64,000 bases of DNA from JBBQZO01 sp038207625 (GCA_038207625.1 JBBQZO010000006.1:1-64000), one strand, 5' to 3'; shown: positions 50,077-59,843, counted from the stretch's first letter. Numbers and translations: made by a program. Notes: a model not told the origin generated them from the sequence alone.

Positions 50077-51141
50077 ATGATGTCCGCCTTGACTGCTGCG
50101 CGGCGCGCCGTGCGCCCCGTGCTGGCGGTGACCAGCGGCGAGCCGGCCGGGATCGGCCCCGAGATCGCGATCCGGGCCGCCTGGGCCCTGCGCGCCGAGG
50201 TCAATTGCGTGCTGATCGGCGACGCCGCCTTCCTGGCGCTGACGGCCAGCCTGATCGACCCGGAGATTTCGTTGGTGGCGCTGTCGACGATGGCGCTGCG
50301 CAACAGCGGCCTGCCCCAGTTCGGCCCCGCACGCATCGCCGTGATCGACGTGCCGCTGGACGCCCACGTGGTGCCCGGCGTGCTCGACCGCGACAACGGA
50401 CGCGCCGTGCTGGCCACGCTCGACCTGGCCGTCGAAGGCGTGCAGGCCGGCTGGTTCGACGCGATCGTCACCGCGCCGCTGCAAAAAAGCACCATCAACG
50501 ACGCCGGCGTGGCTTTTTCCGGCCACACCGAATACCTGGCCGAAAAAACCGCCACCGCCAAGGTGGTGATGATGCTGGCCGGCGAACCGGGCCACGGCGC
50601 GCCGCTGCTGCGCGTTGCGCTGGCCACCACCCACCTGCCGCTCAAGGACGTCGCCGGCGCCATCACGCAAGCCGAACTGGGCCAGATCCTCGACATCTTG
50701 CACAGCGAGCTGCAGCGCAAGTTCGGCATCAAGGCGCCGCGCATTCTGGTCGCTGGCCTGAACCCGCACGCGGGCGAGGGCGGCTATCTGGGGCGCGAGG
50801 AAATCGACACCATCATCCCCGCGCTCGACGCGGCGCGCGCGCGCGGCATCGATGCGCGCGGCCCGTACCCGGCCGACACGCTGTTCCAGCCCAAATACCT
50901 CGAGCAAGCCGATTGCGTGCTGGCGATGTACCACGACCAGGGCTTGCCGGTGCTCAAATACGCCAGCTTCGGGCGCGGCGTCAACATCACGCTGGGCCTG
51001 CCCTTGATCCGCACCTCGGTCGACCATGGCACCGCGCTGGACCTGGCCGCGCAAGGCCTGGGACTGGCCGACTGCGCCAGCATGGAACAGGCGATCCGCT
51101 GCGCCGTGGCAATGGTCCAGGCCAGCGGCGCCACCACTTAA
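50077..51141 (+). CDS. pdxA: 4-hydroxythreonine-4-phosphate dehydrogenase
   Basis: 354-residue enzyme of pyridoxal-phosphate synthesis. PVLAVTSGEPAGIGPEIAIRA, the metal-binding FSGHTEYLAE and GLNPHAGEGGYLGREE, and AMYHDQGLPVLKY are all diagnostic. Two consecutive ATG codons (50077 and 50080) could serve as start. It begins eight bases after the surA stop and is followed by rsmA after 11 bp. Confidence 0.94.
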   Translation: MMSALTAARRAVRPVLAVTSGEPAGIGPEIAIRAAWALRAEVNCVLIGDAAFLALTASLIDPEISLVALSTMALRNSGLPQFGPARIAVIDVPLDAHVVPGVLDRDNGRAVLATLDLAVEGVQAGWFDAIVTAPLQKSTINDAGVAFSGHTEYLAEKTATAKVVMMLAGEPGHGAPLLRVALATTHLPLKDVAGAITQAELGQILDILHSELQRKFGIKAPRILVAGLNPHAGEGGYLGREEIDTIIPALDAARARGIDARGPYPADTLFQPKYLEQADCVLAMYHDQGLPVLKYASFGRGVNITLGLPLIRTSVDHGTALDLAAQGLGLADCASMEQAIRCAVAMVQASGATT

Positions 51142-51152
51142 AAGAAAAAACA

Positions 51153-51932
51153 ATGAAACACGTAGCCCGCAAACGCTTCGGCCAGAATTTTCTGACCGAC
51201 AAATTCGTCCTCGACGCGATCACCGAGGCCATCAACCCGGCCCAGGGTGACGCGATGGTCGAGATCGGCCCCGGCCTGGCCGCGATGACGGAGCGGTTGT
51301 CGCGCCGGCTGGCGCACATGCACGTCGTCGAGCTCGACCGCGACCTGGTGGTGCGGCTGGAAAACTCCTTCCCGCGCGCCAAGCTGACGGTGCATTCGGG
51401 CGACGCGCTCAAGTTCGACTTCGCCAGCATTCCCGTGCCCGCGGGCCAGAAGCTGCGCGTGGTCGGCAACCTGCCCTACAATATTTCCAGCCCGCTGCTG
51501 TTTCGTCTGGCCGAGTTCGCCCACCTGATCGAAGACCAGCACTTCATGCTGCAAAAGGAAGTGGTCGAACGGATGGTGGCCGCCCCGGGCAGCAAGACCT
51601 ACGGTCGCCTGTCGGTGATGCTGCAATGGCGCTACGACATGAAACTGCTGTTCATCGTGCCGCCCACCGCCTTCGATCCGCCCCCGCAGGTCGAGTCGGC
51701 CATCGTGCGCATGGTGCCCGTCACCGAGCAGCTCGCCTGCGACGGCCCGACGCTCGAGGCGGTGGTGCTGAAGGCGTTCTCGCAACGCCGCAAGGTGATC
51801 CGCAACTGCCTGGCCGGCATGTTTACCGAAGCCCAGCTGATCGCCGCCGGGGTCGACCCGACGCTGCGTCCGGAAGCGATCGGGCTGGCCCAGTACGTGG
51901 CGCTGGCCAACCAGCGCCACCCGCCGGCCTGA
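51153..51932 (+). CDS. rsmA: 16S rRNA dimethyladenosine transferase
   Basis: 259-residue KsgA-type enzyme that dimethylates the two adenines in the 3' hairpin of 16S rRNA. RKRFGQNFLTD, the SAM loop MVEIGPGLAAMTE, the catalytic motif VVGNLPYNISSPLLF and FSQRRKVIRNCL are all present. The ATG at 51153 follows a short A-rich spacer; length is normal. Distal core gene of lptD-surA-pdxA-rsmA. Confidence 0.95.
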   Translation: MKHVARKRFGQNFLTDKFVLDAITEAINPAQGDAMVEIGPGLAAMTERLSRRLAHMHVVELDRDLVVRLENSFPRAKLTVHSGDALKFDFASIPVPAGQKLRVVGNLPYNISSPLLFRLAEFAHLIEDQHFMLQKEVVERMVAAPGSKTYGRLSVMLQWRYDMKLLFIVPPTAFDPPPQVESAIVRMVPVTEQLACDGPTLEAVVLKAFSQRRKVIRNCLAGMFTEAQLIAAGVDPTLRPEAIGLAQYVALANQRHPPA

Positions 51933-51940
51933 GCGGATCG

Positions 51941-52267
51941 GTGTTGCAGCCCCGCGCCAGCCGGGTCGCCTTGCGTGTCGCGGCCACGGTGACGCTGCAG
52001 GACGCGCACACGCGGCCCGCGCACACCCATGATCTGACGGCCGGCGGCATCCGCCTGCAACTGGCCGATGCGCTGCCACTGGCACAGCTGTGCGCGATCC
52101 GCTTCGCGGTGCAGTGCGCCGGCCAGTTGCAGCAGGTGCTGGCGATGGGGCAGGTGGTCTACTGCGACACGCGCGACGACGGCCACTATAGCGCCGGCAT
52201 CAAATTTATCGAGCTCGACCGCGCCAGCGCGGCCACCGTCGCGGCGCTGTTGCTGCACGCGGCGTAG
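51941..52267 (+). CDS. PilZ-domain protein, candidate c-di-GMP binder
   Basis: 108 residues read from a GTG at 51941, preceded by GAGCGG, eight bases after the rsmA stop. SRVALRVAATVTLQ supplies the RxxxR half and HDLTAGGIRLQL the D/N-x-S/T-x-x-G half of the PilZ signature, with Thr in place of Ser. A V-A-M-G-QVVYC strand and YSAGIKFIEL complete the small beta-barrel. It probably senses cyclic-di-GMP; no partner is evident. Confidence 0.65.
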   Translation: MLQPRASRVALRVAATVTLQDAHTRPAHTHDLTAGGIRLQLADALPLAQLCAIRFAVQCAGQLQQVLAMGQVVYCDTRDDGHYSAGIKFIELDRASAATVAALLLHAA

Positions 52268-52373
52268 GCGTCGCCGGATTCACCGGCGCCACTCCCCATC
52301 CATGTTTTGTATCGGCATCCTGCGCGCGCCGGCGCGGCCGTTGCTGCCGCGTCGCGCCGTGCGAAAACGCGGA

Positions 52374-52405
52374 CAAAAAAAAGCCCGCGGAGTAATCTGC
52401 GGGCT
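52374..52405. terminator. Bidirectional terminator between the PilZ gene and lipoprotein genes
   Basis: AGCCCGC-GGA (52382-52391), loop GTAA and TCT-GCGGGCT (52396-52405) form a stem with one weak pair. An A run at 52374-52381 gives eight T residues for the leftward lipoprotein transcript. Beyond it (to 52530) lies only AT-rich DNA. Confidence 0.7.
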
Positions 52406-52530
52406 AAATCCAATTCTTTTTAAGGAGACTTGGAGGAGACAGGTACAAGTATGCTGCGATGCGGCATATAAATCTAATTTATTTTTGTAATATCAGTTAT
52501 TCGATTTATGAATAGCGTTGTGCACGCCGC

Positions 52531-53133
52531 TCAGGGTGCCGCGTTGGGAACGCAGGCGACGGAAATCGGCAGGGGGATGGTGTCGCCCATGGTGCCGGTG
52601 CCGTTGGTGACAGTGCAGGTGAAGTTGGTCGGATGCGTCAGCACGGTGACGCCATAGGTGGTCCCGAAGGCGACGGACGAGCCGAAGGTAAAGGTGGTGG
52701 CGCCGCCGGTGGCGCTGGCCGCTAACACGGTCAAGCTGCCACCGGTGGTACCGTTGGTCAATTCCATATCGGCCGTCAAACCGGTCACCGTACCGGTCAG
52801 CGCCACGCTGTTGAGTGCGCAACTGACGCCGACGCTGATGATGGCCGTGTGGCCGGCGGTGCCGCTACCGTTCACCGGTGCGCAGGTCTGGTGCGCAGGT
52901 TGTTTGGTGACCGTCACGTCGTAACTGCTGCCGTAGCTGATCTGACCGGGAAACACAAACGAGGTGGTACCGCCCGCTGGCGTGATGGCCGAGCCACTAT
53001 TGCTCAATTCCAGGCCGTTGTAGGTCAGGCCGCTAATGACGCCGGCGACGTCGTACTGCGCCTTGCCGCCGCAGGCGGACAGGCTGGCCAGCAAGGTCAG
53101 CGCGCAGGCGCTGCGCACAAAAGATAATGTCAT
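52531..53133 (-). CDS. Repeat-containing lipoprotein, copy 1
   Basis: 200 residues. Lipoprotein signal with LSACGG, lipidated Cys21. Two repeats of about 80-90 residues follow, each with the pattern G-x-V-x-G-L, a T-x-F-x-F strand, YxVTV and a C-x-V-NG-x-GT block ending V-x-C; cysteines probably pair within each repeat. Looks like a surface-exposed beta-rich lipoprotein. No known function. Paralogue of the next upstream gene. Confidence 0.65.
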   Translation of the reverse strand: MTLSFVRSACALTLLASLSACGGKAQYDVAGVISGLTYNGLELSNSGSAITPAGGTTSFVFPGQISYGSSYDVTVTKQPAHQTCAPVNGSGTAGHTAIISVGVSCALNSVALTGTVTGLTADMELTNGTTGGSLTVLAASATGGATTFTFGSSVAFGTTYGVTVLTHPTNFTCTVTNGTGTMGDTIPLPISVACVPNAAP

Positions 53134-53219
53134 AAAATTCTCCAGAAAGGGGGATCAGCGCCGCGCGGGCGCCAAAATGCGCTCGATGGCGGCGTTGAAC
53201 TCGGTCGAGGCCGGGGCCA

Positions 53220-53837
53220 TCAGGGCGTCGTTACGCAAGTCACCGCGACCGGGCTGGCCACTTCATTCTTGGCCGGGTCCGGCGTCGTGCCCACCAGGTT
53301 GAACGCGCCTATCCTGGCGCTCGGGTTGGTCACGCTGCAGGTTTGTCCCACCGGCGGCTGAAACACGCTGATGCCGTATGGCAAGCCATCGCCCACCGTC
53401 TGGCGGAATTCGAAGCTTGTCGCGTCGGCTGCCACTTCCACGGTGTCGGAACCGTTGACCAGCACGAGCTTGCTGGTCTGCCCGGAAATCGCGCCACCCA
53501 GTCTACGCGGCTTGGCGGCGCAGATGATGCCGATGCCGGAGACGGCAAAGGTGCTGGTGGTGCCCTTTGCGTTGACTGGCGTACAGGTCATGCCCGGTGG
53601 ATCGGTCTTCACCTGGATGTCGAAGTCGGTGTTGGCGCCGATCAGGTCGGGGAAGGAAAACGCCGTGGTGCCCATCGGAAGCGTCAGATCGACACCTTTA
53701 TTCGTGATGATCAGGCCGTCGCGGATCAGGCCGACGACCTGGCCGCCCAGCACCAAGTTGCCGCCCGAGCCACCGCAAGCTGCCAAGCCGGCCGCGCAGA
53801 CCAGCGCCACGCATGAGCGCAGGTACAAACTTTTCAT
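53220..53837 (-). CDS. Repeat-containing lipoprotein, copy 2
   Basis: 205 residues. Lipoprotein signal LAACGG, lipidated Cys21, then two repeats with the same layout as copy 1: GGQVVGLIRDGLIITNKG, TTAFSF, FDIQVKTDPPGMTCTPVN and a second round ending VAVTCVTTP. Sequence identity to copy 1 is moderate, so the duplication is old. ACGAACAGG-type leader precedes; a good ribosome-binding site GGAGA is near the ATG. Function unknown. Confidence 0.65.
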   Translation of the reverse strand: MKSLYLRSCVALVCAAGLAACGGSGGNLVLGGQVVGLIRDGLIITNKGVDLTLPMGTTAFSFPDLIGANTDFDIQVKTDPPGMTCTPVNAKGTTSTFAVSGIGIICAAKPRRLGGAISGQTSKLVLVNGSDTVEVAADATSFEFRQTVGDGLPYGISVFQPPVGQTCSVTNPSARIGAFNLVGTTPDPAKNEVASPVAVTCVTTP

Positions 53838-53990
53838 ATTCTCTCCAAAAACGAACAGGGTAAGCTGGGCAGGGCAGTCGCCGGCGCCGCAGTGTTGACA
53901 GATTTGGGCATCATTTTAGAGCATTTGCCGAGCGGCAGGCCTACTGCGCGTGTATCTGCCTGTAACACCGGGCGCCGAAGCGTGTGCACG

Positions 53991-55394
53991 CTAGCGCAGA
54001 CGGCCCTGTTCGCACTGGGATTTGCGCCCGCTGACGTGGCAACGGTTCTGTTGTTCGCCGCGCGCGTTCCACACCGCCACCTCCCACTGGTCGGCGCCGC
54101 TGCGCTCCATCGTCATGAAGCCGAAATCTTTGAGCCAGGTGCTCAGGTGCTCGATCACGGCGCCGGGCGCGGGGCGCACATCGACCGGCAGTGGCGTCGG
54201 CAGCGCCACCACGTCTTCGAAGGTGCCGGAAAAGCCGGCGATGAACTGGCTCGGCTGCTCGCCGGCGAAGCTGATCTGCTCCCACAGGTGCACATGGCCC
54301 GACAGCAGCATCTGCATGCCGGCCGGCAGCAGCTGTCCGTCTTGCGTGCGCAAGGCCGCCTGCACGCCCGGCTCGCCACCGAGCACCTCCAGCGTGCCAT
54401 CGTCGTTTTGTTTGGCGTGCAGGCCCAGGATCGGATGGTGATTCACGCCGATGTTGTAACTGGCCTGACGCGCCAGCGCATCGAAGCGCTGCCGGGCCGC
54501 TATCAGCGTGGCGCGCGGCTGGTTCTTGAATGGCGTGTTGGCCGTGTCGAGCACGATCAGCTGCGCGCCCTCGCCCAGCGGCACCGCGTAGGGCGCGCTG
54601 AAGTCGCCCACGGCATCGTTGGCCGGATCATCGCAATCGCGCCCGGCCAGCAAAGGACGCGGGTCGAGCAGGCGCCAGTAACCCTGGCCGGCGCGTTTGC
54701 ACGCTTCGTGATTGCCGCGCGCGACTACCCATGGGGCGGCGTCGAGCAGCGCGCGGGCCGGCGCGAAGAAGTCGTCGCGCCAGGCGTCCCAGCCATAGCC
54801 CCAGCTGCTGCCGGTGCAGCCGGCCTGCTCGGGCGGACAGGCGTTTTCGCGGTAGTGGTAGTCGCCCACGTGCACCACCAGATCGGGTTTCCATGCGGCG
54901 GCGGCGGCCGCGATACGGGCGAACGGGTAGGCCGCGCCGTCGTTGCAGGCCTGGTAGGCGTGGTCCGCCTTCTTCATGCGGCAGCCGGTGTCGCCGATCA
55001 CCACGATGCGACGCGCCTGGGCGCGCGGCAGCGGCAGCGTGCGTCCCAGCACCGAGGCGGCGCGGCTGCCCGGCGGCAGCGCCGCGTCGCAACTGATGAC
55101 GGGAAAGGCCGACGCCTTGCTGTCGGCCGGATCCGAACGCGTGCTGCGCAGCGCCGGCGTGGCGGCCGGCGCGCGCAGTTGCATCGGCAGTGCGCGCCCG
55201 TCGATGTGGATGGCGGGGCAGGTGGCGCCGGCCAGGATCACGCGCGCCACGGCTGCGCCGTCTTCGCCCAGCAGCACCATCGCGGAAAATTCAGGCGCGC
55301 CGGGCGGGGCCAGGGTGGCGCAGCCGCCCAGCGTGAGTACAGTGGTCAGTGCGCACAGCAGCGCGCGCGGTGTTACGGTCAGGTGAGCGGGCAT
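53991..55394 (-). CDS. Lipoprotein metallophosphoesterase
   Basis: 467 residues. Lipoprotein signal LTLGGC lipidates Cys25. A calcineurin-like phosphoesterase domain (about 150-400) shows the full motif set: IGDTGCR, VHVGDYHYRE, ARGNHEACK, NHHPI and LSGHVHLWE, which bind two metals. Most like purple-acid-phosphatase type enzymes acting on phosphate mono- or diesters outside the cytoplasm. The start at 55394 places the signal directly at the N-terminus. The neighbouring TonB receptor may be unrelated. Confidence 0.88.
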   Translation of the reverse strand: MPAHLTVTPRALLCALTTVLTLGGCATLAPPGAPEFSAMVLLGEDGAAVARVILAGATCPAIHIDGRALPMQLRAPAATPALRSTRSDPADSKASAFPVISCDAALPPGSRAASVLGRTLPLPRAQARRIVVIGDTGCRMKKADHAYQACNDGAAYPFARIAAAAAAWKPDLVVHVGDYHYRENACPPEQAGCTGSSWGYGWDAWRDDFFAPARALLDAAPWVVARGNHEACKRAGQGYWRLLDPRPLLAGRDCDDPANDAVGDFSAPYAVPLGEGAQLIVLDTANTPFKNQPRATLIAARQRFDALARQASYNIGVNHHPILGLHAKQNDDGTLEVLGGEPGVQAALRTQDGQLLPAGMQMLLSGHVHLWEQISFAGEQPSQFIAGFSGTFEDVVALPTPLPVDVRPAPGAVIEHLSTWLKDFGFMTMERSGADQWEVAVWNARGEQQNRCHVSGRKSQCEQGRLR

Positions 55395-55495
55395 GGGATT
55401 CCAGCAACGGTGAACCGGCCCGCAGGGCGCGCCGGACAAAAAAATGGCGACCCGGGTGGGGCCGCCATCACATGTTAGCGCATTCGCGCCGGCGC

Positions 55496-57709
55496 CTAGA
55501 AATCGGCCGTCAGCGACAGCAGCGCGCTGCGCTCGGGCAGGAAGGCGTACTGGTCAAAGGCGACGCCCTTGCTGTTCGGCACCACCGAGATCGCATCCTG
55601 ACGGTCGAACAGGTTGTGCAGGCTGAACTGGATGCGCGCGCGCTTGAACAGCGCTGCCGACGGCGCGCTGAAGGTGTAGGCCAGGTTCAGGTCGGTCGTC
55701 GTGTAGGCGCCCACTTTATAGGCGGCCGGCTCGCCTTCCTTGCCGTACTGCTCGCCGACCAGCTTGGCGATCACACTGCCGGACCACGGACCGGCCTTGT
55801 ACAGCAGGCCCAGCGCGGCCGTGCTGGCGGGCGCCTTGGCCACCGCCAGGCCGGTGCTCTTGACCTTGGCGCTGTTGAGCGAGCCGTTGCCGTGCAGCGA
55901 GATGCCGTTGCCGACGTAGTAGGTGGCCTGCGCCTCGACGCCCTTGTAGACGGCGCCGCCCAGGTTGAAGTAGACCAGGTCGGTGCCGGCGCCGGACGAG
56001 GCGATCTTGTTGTTGAAGTCGATGTAATACACGTCGGCGTCGAAGGTCAGGTTGGTCGAGCTGTGCACCGCGCCGAGCTGGTAGTTGGTCGAGGTTTGCG
56101 GGGCCGGATTGCTGGCGCTGGGGTTGTTTACGTACAGCATCGACAGCGGCGGCACCAGGAAGCCGCGCGCCAGCTGGCCGTAGGCGGCCCACTGCGGGTC
56201 GATGCGCAGATTGCCCGTCAGGAACGGCAGCGTGGCCTTGTAGGTCTGGTCGGCCACGGTGGCGATGCGGGTGTCCTGGTTGACGACAGCGTCCACGCTG
56301 CGCTTGAAGCTGACGTACTTCAGGCCCGGCGTGACGGTCAGGTTGTCGCGCGCGGCCCATTCGAATTCGACGAACGGCTCGACCTGATTCCAGCCCGAGT
56401 TCTGGTCGTATTTGACCGTTTTCGGCGCCGTCTTCTCGACCGGATTGGGCAGGTTCAAGGTCCAGTCGACGTCGAGCGTGTTGCGCGTGCTGTGCGCGTG
56501 CTCGAACCAGACCCCGCCGCGCAGCAGGCCGGCCGTCGTCTGCAGCGTGGCCTTGGCGATGTCGCCCACCACGCGGTAGGCATTGAGTTTGGTGTAGCCG
56601 GGCACGTCCTTGTTGCCAGTCGGGCCGGCCTTGCTGCCGTTGGCGGTGCCGCCCGTCGCGTCCGATCCGGACGAGGTGTTGTTGGTGTAGGCGTAGCTGT
56701 AGAGCGTGTTATCGAACGCCCAGCCGTTGGCCAGCTTGGATTGCACGCGCAGGTAGTCGAAGTCGGTGCTCTTGTCGGCGAAGTTGTAGCCGACGTAGTT
56801 CTGGCTGGCCGGGTCGTTGTTGAGGCTGAAGTTTTTGCCATACAGCGCCACCTGGTCCAGCGTCACGCCGGCCTTGTCGGGCGCGTAGCTGCGGATCTTG
56901 TTGTAGGTCGAGAAGGCGGTCAGCACCGTATCGCCGATGGTCTTTTCCAGCTTGAACTGGATATTGTCCTCCTTGACGCCGTTGAAGCTGAGGTAGCCGT
57001 CGCTGGACAGGTGCGAATAGTTCAACATCAGCGCCGCGTCGCCCAGCGCCGCCACGCTGCCGCTGTCATATTCGGCGCCCAGCATGCGCGTGTTCCAGCT
57101 GCCGAAAGTGGCGTAGGGCGTGAAGCGCGCGCTGTCCGACAGTTCCTTGGAAAACAGGTTGATCGAGCCGCCGAAGGTTGCCTGGCCCAGATTGCTGGCG
57201 TTGCCCGGGCCCCGTTCGATGACCATGCCGCCGATGATGCGGGCCGGGAAGTAGGACGTCGAGTGGTGGGTCGGGTCGTTGGTGTCGCCAAACGGAATGC
57301 CGTCGTAGCTCATATTGTATTCGCCGTCCTGGAAGCCGCGCAGGCTGACCTTCGATTCGCCCAGGCCTTCGCCATTGGCCGACACGCCCGCACCCACGCT
57401 GGGCGCGATGCGCGCCACGGCGATGAAGTCGGCGCTGGGCGCGATGGCCTGTTCGATGAAGCCGGCGGTGATCACCGATTGCGGTTCGGTGGCCTTCAGC
57501 GACGCTTGCACCGGCGCCGTGTGGGCCACTTTCGAGCCCGACACGATGACCGCCTGCACGATCGCATTCGCGTCTAGCGCAGCAGGCGCATCCGGGTTGA
57601 CGCTCTTGACGACATCATCGGCGTGCGCACCCTGGGCCATCAGCGCCAGGGCGAACAGCACCTGGCGTGTCATCAGTGGTCGGTTGAAATTGATTTTCTG
57701 GGCGAGCAT
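55496..57709 (-). CDS. TonB-dependent outer-membrane receptor
   Basis: 737 residues. Signal peptide ends QGAHAD near residue 31. The TonB-box-like DANAIVQAVIVSGSK is followed by a plug domain (75-195) with SLRGFQDGEYNMSYDGIPF, VIERGPGNASNLGQATFGGSINLFSK, then a beta-barrel of about 540 residues ending in the classic aromatic terminus LSLTADF. AAGGATAGCC precedes the ATG. Substrate not identifiable; TonB (19741-20427) and ExbBD-like genes (62031-63146) could energise it. Confidence 0.92.
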   Translation of the reverse strand: MLAQKINFNRPLMTRQVLFALALMAQGAHADDVVKSVNPDAPAALDANAIVQAVIVSGSKVAHTAPVQASLKATEPQSVITAGFIEQAIAPSADFIAVARIAPSVGAGVSANGEGLGESKVSLRGFQDGEYNMSYDGIPFGDTNDPTHHSTSYFPARIIGGMVIERGPGNASNLGQATFGGSINLFSKELSDSARFTPYATFGSWNTRMLGAEYDSGSVAALGDAALMLNYSHLSSDGYLSFNGVKEDNIQFKLEKTIGDTVLTAFSTYNKIRSYAPDKAGVTLDQVALYGKNFSLNNDPASQNYVGYNFADKSTDFDYLRVQSKLANGWAFDNTLYSYAYTNNTSSGSDATGGTANGSKAGPTGNKDVPGYTKLNAYRVVGDIAKATLQTTAGLLRGGVWFEHAHSTRNTLDVDWTLNLPNPVEKTAPKTVKYDQNSGWNQVEPFVEFEWAARDNLTVTPGLKYVSFKRSVDAVVNQDTRIATVADQTYKATLPFLTGNLRIDPQWAAYGQLARGFLVPPLSMLYVNNPSASNPAPQTSTNYQLGAVHSSTNLTFDADVYYIDFNNKIASSGAGTDLVYFNLGGAVYKGVEAQATYYVGNGISLHGNGSLNSAKVKSTGLAVAKAPASTAALGLLYKAGPWSGSVIAKLVGEQYGKEGEPAAYKVGAYTTTDLNLAYTFSAPSAALFKRARIQFSLHNLFDRQDAISVVPNSKGVAFDQYAFLPERSALLSLTADF

Positions 57710-57819
57710 GGCTATCCTTGACGGTGCGTTAGTTGGAAGTGAAGTCCGTTAATGTAGGCGGCGCACATGACCTGCTGATGACAGCCGTACCGACGCCGAT
57801 CCACTCACACCCACGCTCA

Positions 57820-58539
57820 ATGACTACTGACACCCTGCTGCCCTGGCCAAAAGCGATCCTGTTTGACCTCGACGACACCCTGTGGCCGATCGCACCGGTG
57901 ATCCGCCAGGCCGAAATCGACCTGCACGCCTGGCTCGCCGAGCACGCGCCGCGCGTGGCCGAGCGCTTCTCGATCGATACGCTGCGCCAGCGCCGCCTGG
58001 AACTGCTGGCCAGCCAGCCGGAATTGCACCTCGATCTGGGCGCCCTGCGGCGTGCCGGACTGCTGCACGCGTTTGAACTGGCCGGCGAGGACGCTGGCAA
58101 GGTGGAGGCGGCGATGACGCTGTTTTTCGCCGCGCGCAACGCCGTCGTTCCCTACGATGACGTGTTGCCGGGACTGCTGCGCCTGAAAGGGCGCACGCTG
58201 ATCGGCTCCGTCTCGAACGGCAACGCCGACCTGCAGGCGATCGGCCTGGCACACCATTTCTCGGTGTCGCTGGCGGCGGGCCAGTTCGGCAGCGCCAAGC
58301 CCGAGCCGGCCATTTTTCACGCCGCCTGCGCTGCGCTGGAGGTGGCACCGCAGGACGCGCTGTACGTGGGCGACGACATCCTGCTCGACGTGCGCGGCGC
58401 CCAGCAGGCCGGGCTGCGCGCGGTGTGGCTGAACCGCACCGGCAGCCGGGCGCACGAGGAGCACGGGGTGCAGGCGGACGCGATTTGCGCCAATTTCGAC
58501 GAGTTGCTCGACTGGCTCAAGCAGCGCCACCAGGAATAG
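57820..58539 (+). CDS. HAD-superfamily phosphatase
   Basis: 239 residues. Motif I is ILFDLDDTLWP (catalytic Asp pair), motif II SVSNGNAD (Ser), motif III the Lys in FGSAKPEPAIF, motif IV GDDILLDVRGAQQAGLRAV. A helical cap lies between motifs I and II. Subfamily IA, probably a small-molecule phosphomonoesterase. ATG at 57820 chosen because MTTDTLLPWPKAILFDLDD matches family starts. Divergent from the receptor gene. Confidence 0.85.
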   Translation: MTTDTLLPWPKAILFDLDDTLWPIAPVIRQAEIDLHAWLAEHAPRVAERFSIDTLRQRRLELLASQPELHLDLGALRRAGLLHAFELAGEDAGKVEAAMTLFFAARNAVVPYDDVLPGLLRLKGRTLIGSVSNGNADLQAIGLAHHFSVSLAAGQFGSAKPEPAIFHAACAALEVAPQDALYVGDDILLDVRGAQQAGLRAVWLNRTGSRAHEEHGVQADAICANFDELLDWLKQRHQE

Positions 58540-58814
58540 TCGCGCGGCCGATGGGTGCGTGCGCCGTGCGCCGCGCCGGCGGCGCTGCGCGTGCCGCGGA
58601 AACAGCCCGGCACACACGCGCGCCGCGTACGCTCCATGGGTTGCCGCAGCGGCTCACAACTGGCCCGCGGCGATGCGCGCGGCGCAGACTGAAGTCGCGC
58701 CAGTGTTGACAAAGGGCAGGCGCGCGGCAAGCGGCGTGGCCAAGATTCGGCCCGCTGCGGGCGCAAGCGTGCATAATAAGGGGATCACCTTTAGCGTCTG
58801 GCCAGAATAGAATC

Positions 58815-59840
58815 ATGCATCTCGATACCCGTGCCCAAACTTTGCTCAAAGCCCTGGTCGAGCGTTACATCGCGGACGGTCAGCCGGTCGGCTCGCGCGC
58901 GCTGTCCAAAATTTCCGGACTGGACCTGTCGCCGGCGACCATCCGCAACATCATGGCCGACCTGGAAGAGATGGGTTACGTGGCCAGTCCGCACACCTCG
59001 GCCGGGCGGATTCCCACCCCGCGCGGCTACCGCATCTTCGTCGACACGCTGCTGACGGTGCAGCACATCGACGAACACGCGGTCGATGCGCGCATGCGCC
59101 TGCAGCAGCAAACCCAGCAGCAACCCCAGAAGATCATCGCCAACGCGGCCCAGATGCTGTCGTCGCTGTCGCAGTTCGCCGGCGTGGTGCTCACGCCGCG
59201 GCGCGAATCGGTGTTCCAGCAGATCGATTTTCTGCGCCTGTCCGAGAAACGCATCCTGCTGGTGATTGTCGACCCGCGCGGCGACGTGCAAAACCGCCTG
59301 CTGCTGACCGACGTCGACTACACGCCGGCGCAACTGGTACAGTCGGCCAACTACATCAACCAGAACTACCGCGGGCTGAGCTTCGACGACGTGCGCATGC
59401 GCATGCAGGGCGAGCTGCGCCAGCTGCGCGACGACATGGGCCGGCTGATGCAGGCGGCGGTGGAGGCTGGCAGCGAAGCGATGGCCGACCACTCCGACGA
59501 CATGGTCATTTCGGGCGAGCGCAACTTGCTGTCGGTGTCGGACCTGTCGTCGAACATGACGTCGCTGCGCCAGATGTTCGACATGTTCGAGCAAAAGACC
59601 GGCCTGATGCAGCTGCTCGACGTGTCCAGCAAAGCGACCGGCGTGCAGATTTTCATCGGCGGCGAATCGAACCTGGTGCCGATGGACGAGATGAGCGTGG
59701 TCACCGCGCCCTATGAAGTGAACGGCCAGATCGTTGGCACGCTAGGGGTGATCGGCCCGACCCGCATGGCCTACGAGCGCGTGATCCCGATCGTCGACAT
59801 CACGGCCAAGCTGCTGTCGAACGCGCTGAGCCACAATTAA
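58815..59840 (+). CDS. hrcA: Heat-inducible transcription repressor HrcA
   Basis: 341 residues. The winged-helix N-terminus has VERYIADGQPVGSRAL and LSPATIRNIMADLEEMGYVASPHTSAGRIPT, which binds CIRCE operators of groESL/dnaK in other species. The dimerisation part and GESN, MSVVTAPYEVNGQIVGTLGVIGPTRMAYERVIPIVD are diagnostic. No CIRCE site was found in this window; its targets must lie elsewhere. Confidence 0.95.
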   Translation: MHLDTRAQTLLKALVERYIADGQPVGSRALSKISGLDLSPATIRNIMADLEEMGYVASPHTSAGRIPTPRGYRIFVDTLLTVQHIDEHAVDARMRLQQQTQQQPQKIIANAAQMLSSLSQFAGVVLTPRRESVFQQIDFLRLSEKRILLVIVDPRGDVQNRLLLTDVDYTPAQLVQSANYINQNYRGLSFDDVRMRMQGELRQLRDDMGRLMQAAVEAGSEAMADHSDDMVISGERNLLSVSDLSSNMTSLRQMFDMFEQKTGLMQLLDVSSKATGVQIFIGGESNLVPMDEMSVVTAPYEVNGQIVGTLGVIGPTRMAYERVIPIVDITAKLLSNALSHN

Positions 59841-59843
59841 ATA

